64,000 nucleotides of DNA from Pseudobdellovibrionaceae bacterium. Lineage in GTDB: Bacteria > Bdellovibrionota > Bdellovibrionia > Bdellovibrionales > UBA1609. Both the position numbers and the translations under genes were made by a program. The DNA is taken from NCBI GenBank assembly GCA_020635075.1, contig JACKAM010000001.1, positions 558,001-622,000 on the forward strand. Direction: 5' to 3'. This document shows positions 43,182 through 51,580 of the stretch, piece after piece. The notes beneath the pieces were generated by a model. It saw nothing but the letters and a program-made list of their open reading frames with translations, did no database searches and was not told where the DNA came from. Within the stretch, counting starts at the first letter, position 1. Each line of letters opens with the position of its first letter.

Positions 43182-44078
43182 ATGGCGAGCAACTATTTGG
43201 ATCAGTTAGAGGATGAGGCCATATATGTTATTCGCGAGGCGGCCTCAGAGTTCGCACGGCCGGCCTTGCTTTATTCGGCAGGCAAGGATTCATCGGTACT
43301 TTTGTGGTTGGCTCGCAAAGCCTTTTGTCCTGCGAGGATATCCTTCCCGCTCCTGCACATTGATACCGGACTCAAATTCCCAGAAATGTATGCCTTTCGA
43401 GATCATGTTGTCGCCGAGTATGGAGTGGAGCTATTGGTTTATTCAAAGCAAGGACAAGGAAAAGACCGAATCCATCCAGATGTCTTCGGGACAGCCGCTT
43501 GTTGTGAGACACTAAAGACGCGCGGGCTGATTGAGGGATTGCGGCACTTTGGTATCGACGCAGCTCTTGGTGGAGCCCGGCGCGAGGAAGAAAAATCTCG
43601 AGCCAAGGAACGGTTTTTCTCTGTGCGCAATCATCAGGGAGTCTGGGATCCGCGTAAACAGAGGTTGGAGATAGGGAAAACCTTCAATTCCAGATTGAGT
43701 AAGGGCGATTCCATGAGGGTGTTCCCCCTCTCCAATTGGACGGAATTGGATATTTGGCGTTACATCGAGCGTGAAGAGATCGAAGTCTCACCTCTCTATT
43801 TTTCGGCCCTAAGGCAGGGAGTGGAGAGAAACGGAATGTTCTTTGAGACACCGGCTTCTACAGATCCAAATCTTTCGGCAGGCGTGGTTCAGAAAGAAGT
43901 CAGATACCGAACTTTGGGGTGTATGCCCTGCACGGGAGGCATATGCTCCACAGCCGCCACCATTAAAGAAGTCATTCAAGAGCTGGAAGCGGTGAAGATC
44001 AGCGAAAGATCAACCCGATTGATTGATCACGACGGTGAAGGGTCAATGGAAAAGAAAAAGCGACGGGGTTATTTTTAG
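43182..44078 (+). CDS. cysD: Sulfate adenylyltransferase subunit 2
   Basis: The 298-residue product matches CysD. It has the PP-loop YSAGKDSSVLLWLA near residue 31, GLKFPEMYAFRD, GGARREEEKSRAKER, the FPLSNWTELDIW motif, and a C-terminal RTLGCMPCTGGICSTAAT. With CysN it makes adenosine-5'-phosphosulfate from ATP and sulfate. It sits between a sulfotransferase and a cysN-cysC fusion, with 22 and 21 nt gaps, and no cysH or cysIJ is nearby, so the operon is for sulfation rather than assimilation. Confidence 0.95.
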   Translation: MASNYLDQLEDEAIYVIREAASEFARPALLYSAGKDSSVLLWLARKAFCPARISFPLLHIDTGLKFPEMYAFRDHVVAEYGVELLVYSKQGQGKDRIHPDVFGTAACCETLKTRGLIEGLRHFGIDAALGGARREEEKSRAKERFFSVRNHQGVWDPRKQRLEIGKTFNSRLSKGDSMRVFPLSNWTELDIWRYIEREEIEVSPLYFSALRQGVERNGMFFETPASTDPNLSAGVVQKEVRYRTLGCMPCTGGICSTAATIKEVIQELEAVKISERSTRLIDHDGEGSMEKKKRRGYF

Positions 44079-44099
44079 AGCGATAACCTGGTGATTGAA

Positions 44100-45890
44100 A
44101 TGAAAAAGGATCTTTTAAGGTTATGTACATCGGGCAGTGTTGATGATGGGAAATCAACTTTGGTGGGACGTCTTTTGTTTGAAGTGGGAGCCTTGGCCGA
44201 AGATCATATTGAGGCTGCCCGAAAGGCAACTACGGGTGAGTTCCCAGAAGGCATCGACTTCTCTCTGATAACAGATGGATTGTTAGCTGAAAGAGAGCAA
44301 AAAATCACCATCGATGTGGCGTATCGCTATTTTGAAACAGAGAGAAGGCGTTTTATCCTCGCTGATTCCCCAGGTCATATTCAATACACAAAAAATCAAG
44401 CCGCGGCAGCCAGTGTTTCGGAGACCGGGATTTTGGTAGTCGACATAACCTCGGGATTCTCCGAGCAGTCCCGTCGCCACCTCATGGTCATGATTCTTTT
44501 AGGTGTGAAACACATTCTGATTGCCATTAACAAGATGGATTTGGTGTCCTTTGCTCTTGCTCCGTTTGAGAGTCTAAAATCAGAAATCGGCGAGTTTGCT
44601 GGTCGGCTTCGGGTGAGTGATCTCAGGTTTATTCCCATAAGTGCGAAATTTGGAGACAATGTTACCCGTCGTTCGGAGCGCACGAGTTGGTACCAAGGGG
44701 AGACAGTGATGTCACTCCTTCAGAGCCTTTTTGTTAGAGGTGATGAGAATCAAATTGATGTTCGCCTGCCAGTCCAAAGAGTGATTGTCGAAGGCGACGG
44801 TAGGCCTCGTGGCATTTGTGGGACCTTGGCTTCGGGAAGAATTCATCGAGGGCAGGAGATCATGGTGGCGTCCTCGGGGCTGAAGAGCCGAATCACCAGG
44901 ATTCAGACCCCTAGAGTCGATGATGCCAAAGTTGCTTTTGCTGGTGAGGCAGTTGTCGTGTGGATGGAAGACCATATCGACACCGGACGTGGTGAATTAC
45001 TTGCGCCCCCTCTCAACCAACCGACTCTGAGTGCCGATGTCGAGGCAATGGTGGTGTGGTTCTCTGGAAATTCATTGAGGGTCGGAAGTTCTTATGCTCT
45101 CAAGCACACCCACAAATGGGTGCACGGTTTAGTAGATGAGATTCGCTATAAGATTGACCTTGCCGACACCTCTCGCCTTGAAGCCAGGGAGCTGAGAGAT
45201 AATGACATTGGTCGAGTCAGGCTGAAACTCAGCGAACCGCTGGCCTGCGATCCCTATGAAGGAAACAGGCACACGGGGAGCTTCCTATTGGTGGATGAGG
45301 ATTCGAGTCATACCGTGGGGTTGGGTCTGATCTTGAAAAGCCATTCCAGGTCTCAGGCTTTACAAACTGAAGAGAGTCGAAAGGGGCGGGTTTTTTGGCT
45401 GACGGGTCGCCCGGGTGCCGGAAAGACGAGTATTGGAAATCGGTTAGCCGAAGAACTAAAGGTAAGGGGCCGTCATGCTGTGATGCTTGATGGTGATCAA
45501 ATCCGCCAGGGGCTTAACGCTGATCTTGGATTTAGCCAAAAGGACCGGCTTGAGAATGTCCGGCGGGTGGCCGAAGTGGCCAAACTTTTTGCCCAGGAAG
45601 GATCGGATGTGATCGTTGCTCTGATTTCGCCCATGAATGAGCAAAGGGCCGCAGCAAGGCGAATTGTCGGTGGCGGGTTCTTTGAAGTTTTCATCGACTG
45701 TCCTCTGGATGTGTGTATCCAGAGAGATCCAAAAGGTCTCTACCGTAAGGCGAAAGAAGGGAGCCTCACGGAATTTACGGGAGTTTCCTCTGAGTATGAA
45801 GAGCCCGAGGCGCCGGATTTTCGTTTGAAAACAGATAGCCGAGCAGTTGAAGACTGTGTCGCCGAGATCCTGTCCTCGCCCAAGATTTAA
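44100..45890 (+). CDS. cysNC: Bifunctional sulfate adenylyltransferase subunit 1 / adenylylsulfate kinase
   Basis: An in-frame GTG lies at 44091; the ATG at 44100 gives 596 residues. The N-terminal GTPase part has GSVDDGKST (G1, about 12-20), DSPGHIQYTKN (G3) and NKMD (G4), followed by two beta-barrel domains. The C-terminal APS kinase, from about residue 430, has GRPGAGKTSIGNRLAEEL, LDGDQIRQGLN and DCPLDVCIQRDPKGLY. Together with CysD it converts sulfate to PAPS. The same fusion occurs as NodQ of rhizobia. Confidence 0.95.
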   Translation: MKKDLLRLCTSGSVDDGKSTLVGRLLFEVGALAEDHIEAARKATTGEFPEGIDFSLITDGLLAEREQKITIDVAYRYFETERRRFILADSPGHIQYTKNQAAAASVSETGILVVDITSGFSEQSRRHLMVMILLGVKHILIAINKMDLVSFALAPFESLKSEIGEFAGRLRVSDLRFIPISAKFGDNVTRRSERTSWYQGETVMSLLQSLFVRGDENQIDVRLPVQRVIVEGDGRPRGICGTLASGRIHRGQEIMVASSGLKSRITRIQTPRVDDAKVAFAGEAVVVWMEDHIDTGRGELLAPPLNQPTLSADVEAMVVWFSGNSLRVGSSYALKHTHKWVHGLVDEIRYKIDLADTSRLEARELRDNDIGRVRLKLSEPLACDPYEGNRHTGSFLLVDEDSSHTVGLGLILKSHSRSQALQTEESRKGRVFWLTGRPGAGKTSIGNRLAEELKVRGRHAVMLDGDQIRQGLNADLGFSQKDRLENVRRVAEVAKLFAQEGSDVIVALISPMNEQRAAARRIVGGGFFEVFIDCPLDVCIQRDPKGLYRKAKEGSLTEFTGVSSEYEEPEAPDFRLKTDSRAVEDCVAEILSSPKI

Positions 45891-46068
45891 AAGAGCTGAT
45901 GGCTGACCGGTAGCCGCTTCGCTCTCCTCTAGCAGTAGTTTGAATTCTTCACACATAGGTTTTCTCTATGGCTACAATGGGTGCCATCAATTGTACATAT
46001 GACCTTGGTCAAGATAAGGTCTTCGGCAGCTTTGATGAGTTCGTTAATTGTTCTAAAAAGGGGGAAAT

Positions 46069-46347
46069 ATGGAGATCAAACATCGAGTGAGTAAGGTTTT
46101 TGGAGTCTTGGTACTTGGCGGTGCGGCGCTAGCGGCGACGGCGAGCACGGAGCTACCAGGTGAAGTGCAAGTAGAAGAGGAGATTTGCCAAGTAGCGGTT
46201 GTGCAAAAAAAGTATGCTCTCAATCGTCCTGTGCAGGTGACGACGGTGTGCATCGATCAGAAATCTGATGAAGAGGCCATTCAGTTGATTCAAGAGATGC
46301 GCAAGGAGTCCTGCTACACGCCCTTTTGTGGATGTTGGTTGGGCTAA
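46069..46347 (+). CDS. Small exported Cys-rich peptide, possible precursor of a modified peptide
   Basis: The 92-residue product has a basic start and hydrophobic core (VSKVFGVLVLGGAALAATAS) typical of a Sec signal. The remaining about 66 residues carry five Cys (40, 61, 82, 87, 89) and end in a dense tail SCYTPFCGCWLG. Its stop overlaps the next start (TAATG), so peptide and ferritin-like protein are made together. A secreted metal-binding or enzymatically modified peptide is my inference; no known family is recognised. Confidence 0.75.
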   Translation: MEIKHRVSKVFGVLVLGGAALAATASTELPGEVQVEEEICQVAVVQKKYALNRPVQVTTVCIDQKSDEEAIQLIQEMRKESCYTPFCGCWLG

Positions 46348-47072
46348 TGACCCATCGGGATTTTCGCTCTTTAGCTGCAAACATGTGGGCCCAAAGAGCT
46401 CAAGCTGAGCTGGGGGCCCAGGCTCGCTTTAGGCTGTTGATTGAGCAGCTGGAAGATCATGGTGCTCACGCAAAGGTTACCGACCTCGCGAAGAGGGCCT
46501 TTGTCGAGGAGGAGGACCATGCTCACCTCTGTGCTCAAATAGCAAGGGATCTGGGGCATTCTTCTGGGTTTGCTGAGGTTGACGAGAGTGAGACCTCGCT
46601 CCAACCCCAGCCATCGTGGAGAGAACGAGAGTCGGAGGCCGATCGCCTTTTGTGCGAAGTAACTCTCATGTGTTGTATCACTGAGACTATCAACGCCAGC
46701 CTGATGAACACGATTTATGCCGGAGCCAAGGATACGCCCGCCAAGAAGATCGTTCATCGCATTCTAAGGGATGAGGTCAAGCATGGGCAAATGGGTTGGG
46801 GTTACCTCACGTCAGAGAGCCAGAGAAGGGATTGTTCTCTCCTGAGTCGCTACCTGGGGGAAATGCTTGAGATATCAGTCAAAGACGAACTCTTTGCACC
46901 TATTCCGTTTGAAATTCAGGATGCAGAGCTCGTCAATTTTGGGGTCCTTCCGGTTTCCATGCGCATGGATCAGTTCGCGGAGACTCTCACTCAGGTCGTC
47001 ATTCCGGGATTTGAGCACTTTAATGTGGATTCCCAGGGCGCTAAGGATTGGTATCGGGCGAAGGTCAGCTAG
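46347..47072 (+). CDS. Ferritin-like diiron-domain protein
   Basis: The start at 46347 (ATG of TAATG) gives 241 residues. The four-helix diiron pattern is present: E21, E55-x-x-H58 (VEEEDHAH), E113 (TETIN), and E143-x-x-H146 (RDEVKHGQMGW). Such proteins are oxygenases, oxidases or iron-binding proteins. Coupling to the small peptide gene suggests that the peptide is a substrate or partner. The 3' end overlaps the convergent gene by 8 nt. No signal peptide is visible, so it is cytoplasmic. Confidence 0.82.
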   Translation: MTHRDFRSLAANMWAQRAQAELGAQARFRLLIEQLEDHGAHAKVTDLAKRAFVEEEDHAHLCAQIARDLGHSSGFAEVDESETSLQPQPSWRERESEADRLLCEVTLMCCITETINASLMNTIYAGAKDTPAKKIVHRILRDEVKHGQMGWGYLTSESQRRDCSLLSRYLGEMLEISVKDELFAPIPFEIQDAELVNFGVLPVSMRMDQFAETLTQVVIPGFEHFNVDSQGAKDWYRAKVS

Positions 47073-47640
47073 CTTTCTTTTTTGTCCAGCCGAAATTCTT
47101 TGGGTCTCTGTGCCGCCTCAGTCGGTTCATTGGCGACTCCATCGATTGTTTTGCAAGATTGTGTTTTTTCAAATAGTGGGATTCTGTGATTCCGTGAGAC
47201 TCCAAGTGTTTTACGGTAATGACCTCAAGATAGGCGCCGCACTCTCTGCATTGAGCAAAGTAGTCCTTGGGGGGCAACGGTAAAAAACCCGACGCGACTA
47301 TTGCAGAAGGCCAGGTGCCAAAGTAGCTTTGGGCCTCCAGGACTAGGTCTCTGTCCACTTTCTTTGCCTGAGAGGCGGGAAGACACTCGCTACCAAGTCT
47401 GCGATGTAGCATTTTGACTCCAATTAGAACTTCCTCCTTGGAGAGCTTAACCCTTGGCTTGCCTCGCCACTCTACAGATTCGAGTCCGCAGGCAATCAGA
47501 AGAATTTCCCACTTACCAAATGATTGAATTGCGGCCTCGACAACATCATCCAGTCCAATCTCTATCAAATGGTCTGGGGTAATTGGATGCCCATTTTCGT
47601 AGAGTTCCTGAATTGTCTCAATAATTAGATAATCGCGCAT
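47065..47640 (-). CDS. Protein with homing-endonuclease-type repeats and a MucR/Ros-like zinc finger
   Basis: The 191-residue product has two short repeats of the HNH-associated kind, SFGKWEILLIACGLESV (about 40-56) and YFGTWPSAIVASGFLPL (about 107-123). A C-terminal CRECGAYLEVITVKHLESHG segment follows, with ITESHYLKKHNL resembling the MucR/Ros single zinc finger. It has a basic tail (RRHRDPKNFGWTKKKAS). These features point to a DNA-binding protein, either a regulator or a homing-associated gene remnant. No nuclease motif is visible. Confidence 0.65.
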   Translation of the reverse strand: MRDYLIIETIQELYENGHPITPDHLIEIGLDDVVEAAIQSFGKWEILLIACGLESVEWRGKPRVKLSKEEVLIGVKMLHRRLGSECLPASQAKKVDRDLVLEAQSYFGTWPSAIVASGFLPLPPKDYFAQCRECGAYLEVITVKHLESHGITESHYLKKHNLAKQSMESPMNRLRRHRDPKNFGWTKKKAS

Positions 47641-47781
47641 TCCAACCTCTTTCCACCGTTAGCTCTCTATCGGAAAAGGGTGTAGGATTCTCAAAAATTA
47701 AAGAAGTGTTATTTGTAAGCGATCCAAAAGGATACGGCAAATGGCGGAGTGGCCGTCCCCTAACTACCTTTGCAGGGTGAG

Positions 47782-48597
47782 TTAACGGGGTAAAGACCTT
47801 TCGGACTGGAGATCCTGAACATACTTGGTCAAATCAAAATGAGCATGAGGGCGATGTTTGTGAAACCCCTGGTCAATGATATCCCTCTTTGCCAGGATCT
47901 TTCTGATCTCACCGTCGATATCCCCTCCAGGGGAAGACCACCTCTGGCCTTGATCGAAGTGAGTCCAGTTGGCCTGACCTAATTTCCAGATGCGTGGATT
48001 GTGATAGACGGTCAATTCACTTGATGTGTCATCGTAGCTCATGCCTTCATGGGTATGAAAGTGGAGATACAATCGGGTGCGAAGGATCTTGGCTTCACCT
48101 GGGATGTCACTCATGTTGGCCATGACCAATGCGCGCCGATCAGGACGGGCCTTAATAAGCACAACATTTGGCGCCTCGTTGCCACTAGGTGTAATAGTAA
48201 GAGCGTGGGCCTGGTTCTCGGGGCCAAGTCCATCTTGATAGTTGCGTATGATCGTCTGCCCCTCTATTTCGTACATCACTTCTACTCGTGGGTTTTGGCT
48301 CTGCACGCCTTGGGGGTGGAAGAAGATGCCGCAACCGCCGCAGGGTTGATGGCTCTGCCTAAGAACAATATTAAAAACAAGGGGACCATAATCCTTTGCT
48401 GGCGGAGGGGGATCAACTGGAGGGGGAGTGGGTGTCGGAGGTGGGGATCTCGGTGGGTCCACGGGGGCATCAGGTGCGATGGGATTGACCTGGCTTTGTT
48501 GGTCTACAAGTTGGTAGGGGTCAAAGCCTTCGCTACAACCAAATTGAACTAATATGAGGGTGACGATGAGAAGGTGTAACTTCCATTGTTGTTCCAT
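47782..48597 (-). CDS. Pro-rich lipoprotein, function unknown
   Basis: The 271-residue product has a lipobox (LILVQFGC-SEGF) followed by a long Pro-rich linker (PVDPPRSPPPTPTPPPVDPP) that would lift the domain off the membrane. The globular part carries RQSHQPCGGCGIFFHPQG, a CxxC-like Cys pair, and a beta-rich body with histidines (RLYLHFHTHEG). The lead sequence after the lipid Cys (SEGF) resembles GEGF of the lipoprotein at 31660. Function unknown. Confidence 0.72.
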   Translation of the reverse strand: MEQQWKLHLLIVTLILVQFGCSEGFDPYQLVDQQSQVNPIAPDAPVDPPRSPPPTPTPPPVDPPPPAKDYGPLVFNIVLRQSHQPCGGCGIFFHPQGVQSQNPRVEVMYEIEGQTIIRNYQDGLGPENQAHALTITPSGNEAPNVVLIKARPDRRALVMANMSDIPGEAKILRTRLYLHFHTHEGMSYDDTSSELTVYHNPRIWKLGQANWTHFDQGQRWSSPGGDIDGEIRKILAKRDIIDQGFHKHRPHAHFDLTKYVQDLQSERSLPR

Positions 48598-48750
48598 AGG
48601 GCAGTCATCCTTTGACTACGGGCCATAGATTGTCTTTCAAGGTTTTGATCGGTAGGCAGGTGAAAAACTGGAATCAATCGATTTTTGACTACCGAAAGGA
48701 CAAAAACACGCCTCGTCATGTTTCATTGTGAACGAAAAAACAGAAACGAT

Positions 48751-48772
48751 GGAGCTCTGTGTGGGAGCTCCC
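48751..48772 (-). terminator. Weak terminator-like hairpin
   Basis: GAGCTCC and GGAGCTC arms form a hairpin downstream of the minus-strand gene ending at 48799. The T-run on that strand begins about 10 nt later. Confidence 0.35.
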
Positions 48773-48798
48773 TCGACAACAAACGGTAGGGCAATGGA

Positions 48799-49290
48799 TT
48801 AGAACAAAACTTTTTGGGCCGTGCAGGTCAGGTCTTTGATTTCGGTGATCTGCTGATAGACGGCTGGAGCGGGCATGAAACCTCCATTGTAGCCAATCAG
48901 CAGTTTGGTGGTGAACTCCGCCTGCTTGTGGTCGCCCAGATAGATGCCAGGAATAACCAGTGAATAAACTCGGCTGGGAACATCGGCGATGTACTTGGGT
49001 GTGACGACACCGGAAACAATCTGGCCGAGAGGTGTGGTGGCAACATCGAGGCTGAAGAGGACTTTGGCGGGATCGCCGGGTGCGATGTTTTCAAATTCAT
49101 TAGTGATCGAGAAATCAGGAGTGCCGAGCCAGGAAGTTGCGGAAAAACCCACAACATAGTCAGGATTAGTTACGTCCTGACAGGTGTACATATTGGGTTG
49201 GACGGAGGCTGCGAAGGCAGCGTTGGCAAAGATGACGGTGTAGGCAATTTGTGCAGCGATCATGGCGGCGATAAAGGCAGCTTTTTTCAT
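48799..49290 (-). CDS. Secreted protein, function unknown
   Basis: The 163-residue product has a long signal peptide (MKKAAFIAAMIAAQIAYTVIFANAAFA) and a ribosome site with GGGGGAA before the ATG. The mature protein has two Cys (YTCQDV and DLTCTAQ), which could close a beta-sandwich at both ends. No domain is recognised. It is probably transcribed alone. Confidence 0.75.
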   Translation of the reverse strand: MKKAAFIAAMIAAQIAYTVIFANAAFAASVQPNMYTCQDVTNPDYVVGFSATSWLGTPDFSITNEFENIAPGDPAKVLFSLDVATTPLGQIVSGVVTPKYIADVPSRVYSLVIPGIYLGDHKQAEFTTKLLIGYNGGFMPAPAVYQQITEIKDLTCTAQKVLF

Positions 49291-49429
49291 GTTTTCCCCC
49301 TTAAGTGTTTATCCGGATGTGGCCCGGATGAGGTATTTGTGCCAAAGCTAGAGGGAAATGAAAAGTTATTAGTTTTGAAGTGAGTGGAGTAGAAATTCTG
49401 ATGATGAGTGATTCCGTTTTGGAACTAGA

Positions 49430-51502
49430 CTAGGGGTTCAGTCGGCACTCCATTGACAATTCAAGGGGTTTTTCGTCAATTGTGGCCTTAAATTGACCTT
49501 CAAGAACCATTTCGGATTGGTTCTCCATCTGCAAAACAAAATCAAAAACTGAAGAACCAAACAAAATCTTGTCGCCACTTGTGCGAGGCAGAATAGGAAA
49601 GTTTTGAATTTCCACCCGATCGCCGGTGCCGTCTCCCTTGAGCGTACCACGTACCAAGCTGGCATGAATGGTTTGTTCGGGCAAAGAGGAGACACTGACC
49701 AATTGCTCGTCTGTTAAAGAATGGGGCCAGTAATAAAACTTGCGAATATAACCAAAGGCAAAGTGACCATCCCAATGAGTACCGCCCAAAACAAGTTCAT
49801 CAAAATCAGTCGGGAGGTCCCGGATGGCCCTCACGCCCGCAGGGTAGCCATTTTCATAGCCGGTTCCTTCTTCGGGGGTGAATGATATCAGGTTACGGCG
49901 GCGTCCAGATCCAGCCCAGTCCAAACCCGATAGGGTCATGCGACTTTTTCCATCCTTACCCATTTGGAAGGCTGGTTGGTAAGGGGAATTCTGCCAAGAT
50001 CTACCGAATATTCTAATATAGTGATCCAATCCTGTCGCCAGAGCGTTTAACTTGTACAGATTCATGCCCGATCGAATTCCGGATTCCTTAACGACCCATG
50101 GGAGATCCCAATCCAGAAAAAAGGCACCGGCCTGCCCTGGAGAAAACCAGCTCAGGTCCCTCGTCTTTAGAATGTCCCGTTGCCGGGTGCGTGGGGATTC
50201 TTCCGTGGGAATGTAGGAACTGGGGTAGATATATTCTTCCAGTTGGCGGCCCCAAACAAACACTCCCGCTCCAGGTTCGCCTTGGTAGGTCTTCAAGCCA
50301 CCTTTTGACAGCACAAGATCCAACTGAACTTTGGTTTCGCTGAGCATTTCAAAGCTCATCCATATGCGATACCAGCCGTCTGGTAGACGTTGGATGTCTG
50401 AAGAGAGTTTTTCTAGAGTTGGCAGCTCTTGAAGTGATCGATTGACTGATCCGCGCCCATTTAAGAGAAAGCCCTCACTGAGGGAATCGCCTCCATTGAT
50501 GCCCGTGACTCTTAAACTCACCTGGTTGCGGCCATCGGGTTTAACGAATAGTGAAAACGAGAAGCGATTGTCTTCGGTGAAATTCTCAAATGTCCAGCCT
50601 ATTGAGTGCTGGCCCTGGCTATTATCTTCAGAAAGCCGGTCGGCCGTAAGATTGTCATCAGGGGCCTGCACCAGGTTGGGAGTTACGAGCGTTCCCTCGG
50701 CTGCGTCATTCTTGGTGAGGTCTTCCGATTGCACCAGGGAGTTGGTTCGAGTCCCTTCAATAAGGATACCCCGAAACTCCTTCAGATTTGGCTCATAGCC
50801 AAATCGAGGCAAGCCGGTGGACGCTCGTCTTAAGACCCCCCCGCTGTCGAAATAGGTGGCAAAGCTTTCACCTTGATCTTCACGCTCAAAGCTGAAACCA
50901 GGAGGGATAGTACCAGTTGAAAAATCGACAGACAGAGCCGCCCCGGTAACAGAGTCCGGGCCCATGTGGGTGCGTTTGACGATGACCTGAGTTCCCGCGT
51001 GCTTGGACTCTGGGGTTTGGCAGTGAGCCACGATATAGGACTCTTTAAAAACGGCTTCAGGCAGTTTTTCGTAAACTCCGGTGCCCTGGGTGAGATAATC
51101 AGGGCTATAGCTTCTAACTTCGATGCCCGAGACGGGCTGAGAAGAAGACGTGCAGGAATTCAGGGTGAGACGGGGGGTGCCTGCAGTAAATGAGATGGCT
51201 CCCGCATGACTAAGGATTTCATCAGCGCCATTGGTTGAACACATGTAGTTGGGAAGAAGCCGAAAATAACTTTCGTCGGCTGGCCAAAACTCCAGTGGAT
51301 AGGTTCTACGTCGTACCGTAATGATGTTTCTCTTGCCGTCGTAGCCGAGTCCATTTCCGCCACCCGAGCTGCGTGTGAGAGTTTCTCCGGATGGTTGAGC
51401 AACATTTGCACGGAAGGAGCGATTGAGGTCGCCACAGCTTTGATAGCCTACGGCTAGACCAGTTGCTAATGTGATGACCAAGACTAAGCCAGTGCGTTTC
51501 AT
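49430..51502 (-). CDS. Lipoprotein with a phage head-spike-fibre-like carbohydrate-binding domain
   Basis: The ATG at 51502 (after an in-frame GTG at 51526) begins a lipoprotein signal ending VGYQSC-GDL, giving 690 residues. Residues about 270-440 match the 'phage head spike fibre' domain: ILIEGTRTNSLVQSEDL, DRLSEDNSQGQHSIGW, LFVKPDGRNQVSLRV, FVWGRQLEEYIYPSSYIPT, and TRQRDIL. In phage this jelly-roll binds carbohydrate. The rest is beta-rich, with LamG-like features near the C-terminus. It is divergent from a TPR/winged-helix regulator gene with only 78 bp between them. Confidence 0.78.
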   Translation of the reverse strand: MKRTGLVLVITLATGLAVGYQSCGDLNRSFRANVAQPSGETLTRSSGGGNGLGYDGKRNIITVRRRTYPLEFWPADESYFRLLPNYMCSTNGADEILSHAGAISFTAGTPRLTLNSCTSSSQPVSGIEVRSYSPDYLTQGTGVYEKLPEAVFKESYIVAHCQTPESKHAGTQVIVKRTHMGPDSVTGAALSVDFSTGTIPPGFSFEREDQGESFATYFDSGGVLRRASTGLPRFGYEPNLKEFRGILIEGTRTNSLVQSEDLTKNDAAEGTLVTPNLVQAPDDNLTADRLSEDNSQGQHSIGWTFENFTEDNRFSFSLFVKPDGRNQVSLRVTGINGGDSLSEGFLLNGRGSVNRSLQELPTLEKLSSDIQRLPDGWYRIWMSFEMLSETKVQLDLVLSKGGLKTYQGEPGAGVFVWGRQLEEYIYPSSYIPTEESPRTRQRDILKTRDLSWFSPGQAGAFFLDWDLPWVVKESGIRSGMNLYKLNALATGLDHYIRIFGRSWQNSPYQPAFQMGKDGKSRMTLSGLDWAGSGRRRNLISFTPEEGTGYENGYPAGVRAIRDLPTDFDELVLGGTHWDGHFAFGYIRKFYYWPHSLTDEQLVSVSSLPEQTIHASLVRGTLKGDGTGDRVEIQNFPILPRTSGDKILFGSSVFDFVLQMENQSEMVLEGQFKATIDEKPLELSMECRLNP

Positions 51503-51523
51503 TTCAAAATCTCTCACTTCCCT

Positions 51524-51546
51524 CACTTAACTATATCGCAAGTGAC
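51524..51546. promoter_or_regulatory. Inverted repeat in a divergent promoter, operator candidate
   Basis: TCACTT (51524-51529) and AAGTGA (51541-51546) are 11 bp apart, about one helical turn. A further direct TCACTT copy begins at 51514. The site lies in the 78-bp space between the head-spike lipoprotein and the TPR/winged-helix regulator. Confidence 0.4.
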
Positions 51547-51580
51547 ACCGAGAAGAATCTAACAAAAATTGCGAGATTGA

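Noticed and set aside
49430..51502. Prophage remnant
   Set aside because: The head-spike-type domain is on a lipoprotein with its own signal peptide; there are no capsid, tail, integrase or terminase genes around it.
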